From Nostoc sp. CHAB 5715 (GTDB lineage: Bacteria; Cyanobacteriota; Cyanobacteriia; Cyanobacteriales; Nostocaceae): 8,336 bases of DNA. A program made the position numbers and the translations under genes. Location: the NCBI RefSeq assembly GCF_020829685.1, contig NZ_JAIVFR010000243.1:1-8336 (forward strand), read 5' to 3'. The first letter of the stretch is position 1. Each line of letters opens with the position of its first letter. The notes beneath the pieces are model-generated. The model was given only the letters and a program-made list of their open reading frames with translations. It did not search any database and had not been told where the DNA came from. Below, piece by piece: positions 5,330 through 8,336 of the stretch.

Positions 5330-7918
5330 TCAATGATTAACCTCTAAAGCGAAATTCACTAAGTATGCCTCCTCCAGTGATTGCTGATTACTAGCCTTGA
5401 TTGCATTTAGATAGCGACGCAAAGACAACAGTTGTTGGGAATTGGGACGATATGTGAGACTCCCTTGTTTTTCAAAAAGTGGTGCTGTAGCGATCGCCTG
5501 ATAGTCAGGATTTTCTTGCGAACTCTGAGTCAGCCAAGCCGAATCTGTAACTGAAGGTATCAAACCCGAAGGCAGTTCACCTTCCAAAAAAGCCAGCAGG
5601 CGTTGCTGACAAGTGCGAGTATTAATCCCACGACCCTCAAATAACTGGATAACTTCACCGAAAGATAAGGATCGGTCTGGTAGCAGCCGCAGCAATTCTG
5701 TAAATAGGAAATAATCAGTGTATTGTTGCCTGGGTATATCTAATATCTGGGGATGCAAAGGCAGCATCGCCAAACCATAAGCAACGCGACTGCAATTAGG
5801 AGCGCCGTTTTCGCCGAGATATAAATCTTGAATAATCTTAGCGCTGGGGAGTTTTTGCCGTAGCCAACGATTCACCGTCTTGACACAAGCCACCCCACCA
5901 GTCAGGATAGCTTGATTAATGGATTCTGTGGGGATACCACGGGCTACTAACAGCTTGTTGAGTTCTCGGTTCAGGCGACGCACAAAAGGGATAAATACTT
6001 GGCTTTCTAAATCTCGTCGCTGCAAAATCCACTGCTGATCGGCCAATTCTAAGGTAAAAGAGTCTTGGTGTTGCAAAATCAGCTTTAGAGCTAGTGCAGC
6101 ATCTAATACCGCCTGTCCCAGCAGGGAACTTTCTAGACGCTGCTGGAGGCGAATTCGAGCGGTGATATCTGGCTCTCCGACTCTGGGTAGTTCTAATTCT
6201 TCCAACCCTAAACTCTGCCAACGCATTTGGTCTAAACCGGGAATTGACGGTTGCCATTGCCAAGGATTATTGGTGGTAGTTTTGCGTAGGCGTAGCCCGC
6301 CGCAGGCATCGCTTTGTGTTTCTTTTCGTGATTGCCGAGATTTCGGTGGCAATAGCAGCTGGCAGATTATATCTTGTTCAATTCCTTTGCCAGCATAAGC
6401 AAAACTGTGGAGCATGAAATCATTGTATGTCAATTGCTGCAATGTTTCTGGGACATTGACTAGCAACATTTCTGTGGCAGTTGCTCCAATATTAATCACA
6501 AGGGTATTGCCAACAATGGGATGTTCGCTGGTTTTTGCCGGATGGGAACCCTGATGTTTGCTTAATTTTACTTGCTCACCGTTAGCAGCATCAAGTTCTG
6601 GGAGTAAACTAGCGATCGCTTCTTCTACAAAAAAGACTTGCTGCGGATGTTGGATGAGTTTACTGGTAAGTAAAGCTGACCGCACGTTAAAGCGGTATTG
6701 TTCCGACCAACTAGATGGACAGGTGCAAATTACACCAGCAATATTATTGATAATTTTGGGAAAATCTTGTTCGCTGATCCCCATAGCAGCAGCCATTAAA
6801 CTAGGGGTGGTACAAGTTTTTTCGGATTTGAGGGTTAATAGTAGCTTAGAGAGCGATCGCACAACCCAAATCAAAGGCCCTGCGGAAAATTCATTTAATT
6901 GCAAAACAGGTTCCCATTTCTGTCGTTCACTCTTGTAGGGAATGGCTACTTGTAAATAAGGCTTCAACTGTGCCGAGTAGAGATTATTTCTCGTCGCATC
7001 TGTTGTTGTCCGTGTTGCAGGAGTGTTGGGCGAGCGATCGGGTACTTTATCTTGGGCAACAGCCACAGGTGCAGTCCGCTCATGTACTTCGATACTTTCG
7101 TTTTCTCCTTGGGGTACAGAAGCTGTAGGCAGATAGACCTCTGTTGGTAAACGAAATGATTGCTGGAAGGAAGTTCTTCCCGGCGGATTTTCTGCTGACC
7201 AGTAGATAGGATGTACAACAAAAGTAGAGCTATTTAATAATGCGGCAGAAATTCCTGTTGTACCTAAATCAATTCCTAAATACCAGACTGATTCTAAAAC
7301 ATTTAGCGATTCTGGATTGTTGATGGAGTTGGAAATTGGAGGTAAAGAACTTTCTTCAACAGGACTAGTGACTTCCTTTTCTTGTTCAGTTTCTATCTGA
7401 GGAACTGCCATAGAGAAAGCAGCAGTTGAGGTATTTTCTTCTACTATTTGGAGATTTTCTGTTGGCGGCTCAGGGGAAGTTATGGGAATTATGTGTAGAT
7501 TTTCATCAAGTAGTTCTGAGAAAATATCCAAGTTGGTAGCTGGCTGCGACTCAGAATTTAGCTGTAGATCAAAATTAGCCAAATCCCGATCTAATTGCTG
7601 CAACTGTTCTTCATCTAAAGAAATATCAAGTACGGCTGGAGCCTGGTTTGACTCAACACAAAGCAAGTTTTCTTGTGGCGAAGCAGCAATGTAGTTATCT
7701 GAAGACAGTTCTGGCTGATTATCGTTAATTAATACTTCCGGTTTGGCAATCGCAATTTCCGCAATTTCCGCTACTTCGAGAGTAACTGGTGCTGTAGTTG
7801 TGCCATTATTCACAGAAAATGACACTTCCAGCAGTTCCCGATCATTACCTGTATCAGGCAATAGCTCAGTTAGAGTATTAATTGTATCAGCGCTAGCTGG
7901 CTGATTGTCGATCTCCAA
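5330..7918 (-). CDS. Large Hsp70/actin-fold ATPase-like protein with disordered N-terminus (5' end uncertain)
   Basis: An Hsp70/actin-type nucleotide-binding core starts near residue 211. Phosphate-1 is YLGIDLGTTGISAALLN (213-229), a helix VEEAIASLLPEL (431-442) matches the connect region, phosphate-2 is LVINIGATATEMLLV (473-487), and the adenosine motif is AILTGGVACVKTV (670-682). Residues ~730-862 form a C-terminal part I do not recognise. Residues 1-210 are acidic and low in complexity, probably disordered. Unlike DnaK it has long insertions and no peptide-binding domain I can identify, so chaperone function is unproven. The modelled start is TTG at 7918, but the frame stays open with the same acidic composition to 8077 with no ATG, GTG or TTG, ending in the inverted-repeat copy. 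The native N-terminus was probably lost at the breakpoint. Residues 536-545 come from an interspersed repeat. Met170 is an alternative start. Confidence 0.75.
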   Translation of the reverse strand: MEIDNQPASADTINTLTELLPDTGNDRELLEVSFSVNNGTTTAPVTLEVAEIAEIAIAKPEVLINDNQPELSSDNYIAASPQENLLCVESNQAPAVLDISLDEEQLQQLDRDLANFDLQLNSESQPATNLDIFSELLDENLHIIPITSPEPPTENLQIVEENTSTAAFSMAVPQIETEQEKEVTSPVEESSLPPISNSINNPESLNVLESVWYLGIDLGTTGISAALLNSSTFVVHPIYWSAENPPGRTSFQQSFRLPTEVYLPTASVPQGENESIEVHERTAPVAVAQDKVPDRSPNTPATRTTTDATRNNLYSAQLKPYLQVAIPYKSERQKWEPVLQLNEFSAGPLIWVVRSLSKLLLTLKSEKTCTTPSLMAAAMGISEQDFPKIINNIAGVICTCPSSWSEQYRFNVRSALLTSKLIQHPQQVFFVEEAIASLLPELDAANGEQVKLSKHQGSHPAKTSEHPIVGNTLVINIGATATEMLLVNVPETLQQLTYNDFMLHSFAYAGKGIEQDIICQLLLPPKSRQSRKETQSDACGGLRLRKTTTNNPWQWQPSIPGLDQMRWQSLGLEELELPRVGEPDITARIRLQQRLESSLLGQAVLDAALALKLILQHQDSFTLELADQQWILQRRDLESQVFIPFVRRLNRELNKLLVARGIPTESINQAILTGGVACVKTVNRWLRQKLPSAKIIQDLYLGENGAPNCSRVAYGLAMLPLHPQILDIPRQQYTDYFLFTELLRLLPDRSLSFGEVIQLFEGRGINTRTCQQRLLAFLEGELPSGLIPSVTDSAWLTQSSQENPDYQAIATAPLFEKQGSLTYRPNSQQLLSLRRYLNAIKASNQQSLEEAYLVNFALEVNH
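6284..6313. repeat. Palindromic GC-rich interspersed repeat inside the Hsp70-like gene
   Basis: The stretch from GCGTAGGCGTAGCCC (6284) through CGCCGCAGGCATCGCT (6313) matches a repeat I recognise as scattered through Nostoc genomes. GCGTAGCC and GGCATCGC form an imperfect hairpin. Read on the minus strand it adds SDACGGLRLR (residues 536-545) in frame, in a charged and presumably loop-like part of the protein. Confidence 0.65.
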
Positions 7919-7938
7919 GCGGTCTATTGCGGAAACTG

Positions 7939-8098
7939 CTTGTGGTATAGAGAAATTAACAAGCTCTAGGTCTGTATCTTCTTCAAAAAATAGTTCTTCC
8001 TGTGAATCTGATGAATCTGTAGTTTCTACTGGAGTCTGTTGAGTTGTTTGTGGATGAAGATACAGACCTAGAGCTTGTTAATTTCTCTATACCACAAG
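7939..8098. repeat. 43-bp perfect inverted repeat around a 74-nt loop
   Basis: Bases 7939-7981 are the exact reverse complement of 8056-8098. Both arms encode EDTDLELVNFSIPQ, the left arm on the minus strand in frame with the Hsp70-like protein, the right arm on the plus strand. The left arm continues the acidic Hsp70-like N-terminus. The right arm ends exactly where foreign GH13 coding sequence begins (8099), as expected for a fold-back chimera. Confidence 0.9.
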
Positions 8099-8335
8099 TT
8101 TTTCGGGATGCTGATAAAGATAATCCTGTGCGAGCACCTGATAAAGTTTCTGAACGCCGTCATTCCAGCCCGGTTTTTCGTTCAGAGCGGCATTGATGGC
8201 AAAATACAGCTGAAAATCAACTGTTCCGGGCAGATTGCATTTAAAAGGGACGTTGATGTTGTTCTTTGTAAAATAAGCCTGGTTAGCCACAGAATTCACC
8301 CACGACTCTCCGAATATATGAATTTCCTTGATAAC
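8087..8335 (-). CDS. Fragment of a GH13 alpha-amylase/neopullulanase-like enzyme (both ends missing)
   Basis: The minus-strand frame is open from the right edge and reads VIKEIHIFGESWVNSVANQA, then YFTKNNINVPFKCNLPGTVD, FQLYFAINAALNEKPGWNDG and VQKLYQVLAQDYLYQHPEK. FGESW fits the GH13 strand beta-5 motif with the general acid Glu, and the NLPGTVDFQLYFAINAAL stretch resembles SusA/neopullulanase-type enzymes of Bacteroidetes, which hydrolyse starch and maltodextrins. In these enzymes a strand with the catalytic Asp (a DNHD motif) should follow QHPEK. Instead the sequence enters the inverted repeat and stops after LVV at 8087. The coding sequence is therefore cut at 8098/8099. Codon use (CTG, CAG, CCG/CCC, GGC, AAA) differs from the TTA/CAA-rich cyanobacterial genes. 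The upstream part, including the true start, lies outside the window; GTG at 8299 is not a credible start. Confidence 0.7.
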   Translation of the reverse strand, partial: VIKEIHIFGESWVNSVANQAYFTKNNINVPFKCNLPGTVDFQLYFAINAALNEKPGWNDGVQKLYQVLAQDYLYQHPEKLVV

Positions 8336-8336
8336 C

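Noticed and set aside
5916..6263. 115-codon minus-strand frame
   Set aside because: It lies within the Hsp70-like gene in another frame, has low-complexity, Arg/Ser/Pro-rich composition and no recognisable motif.
6558..6938. 126-codon plus-strand frame
   Set aside because: It is antisense to the Hsp70-like gene over the phosphate-2/connect region and has no family features.
7919..8077. Annotating the Hsp70-like gene up to 8077
   Set aside because: The frame is open but contains no ATG, GTG or TTG start and runs into the inverted-repeat copy, so the extension is described rather than called as coding.

Overview
The window is mostly from a filamentous, Nostoc-like (Nostocales) cyanobacterium. 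It has seven HIP1 palindromes (GCGATCGC) between 2052 and 6860, heptameric short tandem repeats of the kind common in Nostoc/Anabaena, a palindromic GC-rich interspersed repeat inside a gene, and AT-leaning codon use. The last ~240 bases (8099-8336) look different. They encode part of a GH13 alpha-amylase that resembles Bacteroidetes SusA/neopullulanase-type enzymes, with codon use unlike the rest. They are joined to the cyanobacterial DNA at a 43-bp perfect inverted repeat, so the right end is probably a chimera or a rearrangement breakpoint.

Layout. 1-2080 (minus strand): three tightly packed genes. In transcription order they are a 132-aa helical protein with a glycine/threonine tail, a ~400-aa multi-pass membrane protein overlapping it by up to 41 nt, and a GNAT acetyltransferase that runs off the left edge. 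2118-2484 (minus): a decayed IS982-like transposase with a frameshift, a lost putative catalytic Asp and a missing C-terminal half; a hairpin masks its ribosome binding site. 2717-3148 (plus): a Phd/antitoxin-like protein whose last ~32 residues come from an inserted repeat element. 3209-4045 (plus): a MalG-type sugar ABC permease without its partners. 4046-4160: tandem repeats. 4161-4883 (minus, convergent with the permease): a polyisoprenyl-phosphate hexose-1-phosphate transferase for exopolysaccharide synthesis. 4884-5329: non-coding, with inverted arms of TGCCTTC-type heptamers around a hairpin that resembles a single degenerate CRISPR repeat. 5330-7918 (minus): a large Hsp70/actin-fold ATPase with a long disordered N-terminus, an in-frame interspersed repeat and an uncertain, probably lost, 5' end. 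7939-8098: the inverted repeat and breakpoint. 8087-8335 (minus): the GH13 fragment.

The genes do not form one pathway. The only plausible functional unit is the left three-gene minus-strand cluster. The rest is a repeat- and transposon-eroded accessory region. I see no convincing new system; the strongest observations are the breakpoint at 8098/8099, the repeat-derived protein segments, and the undescribed three-gene cluster.
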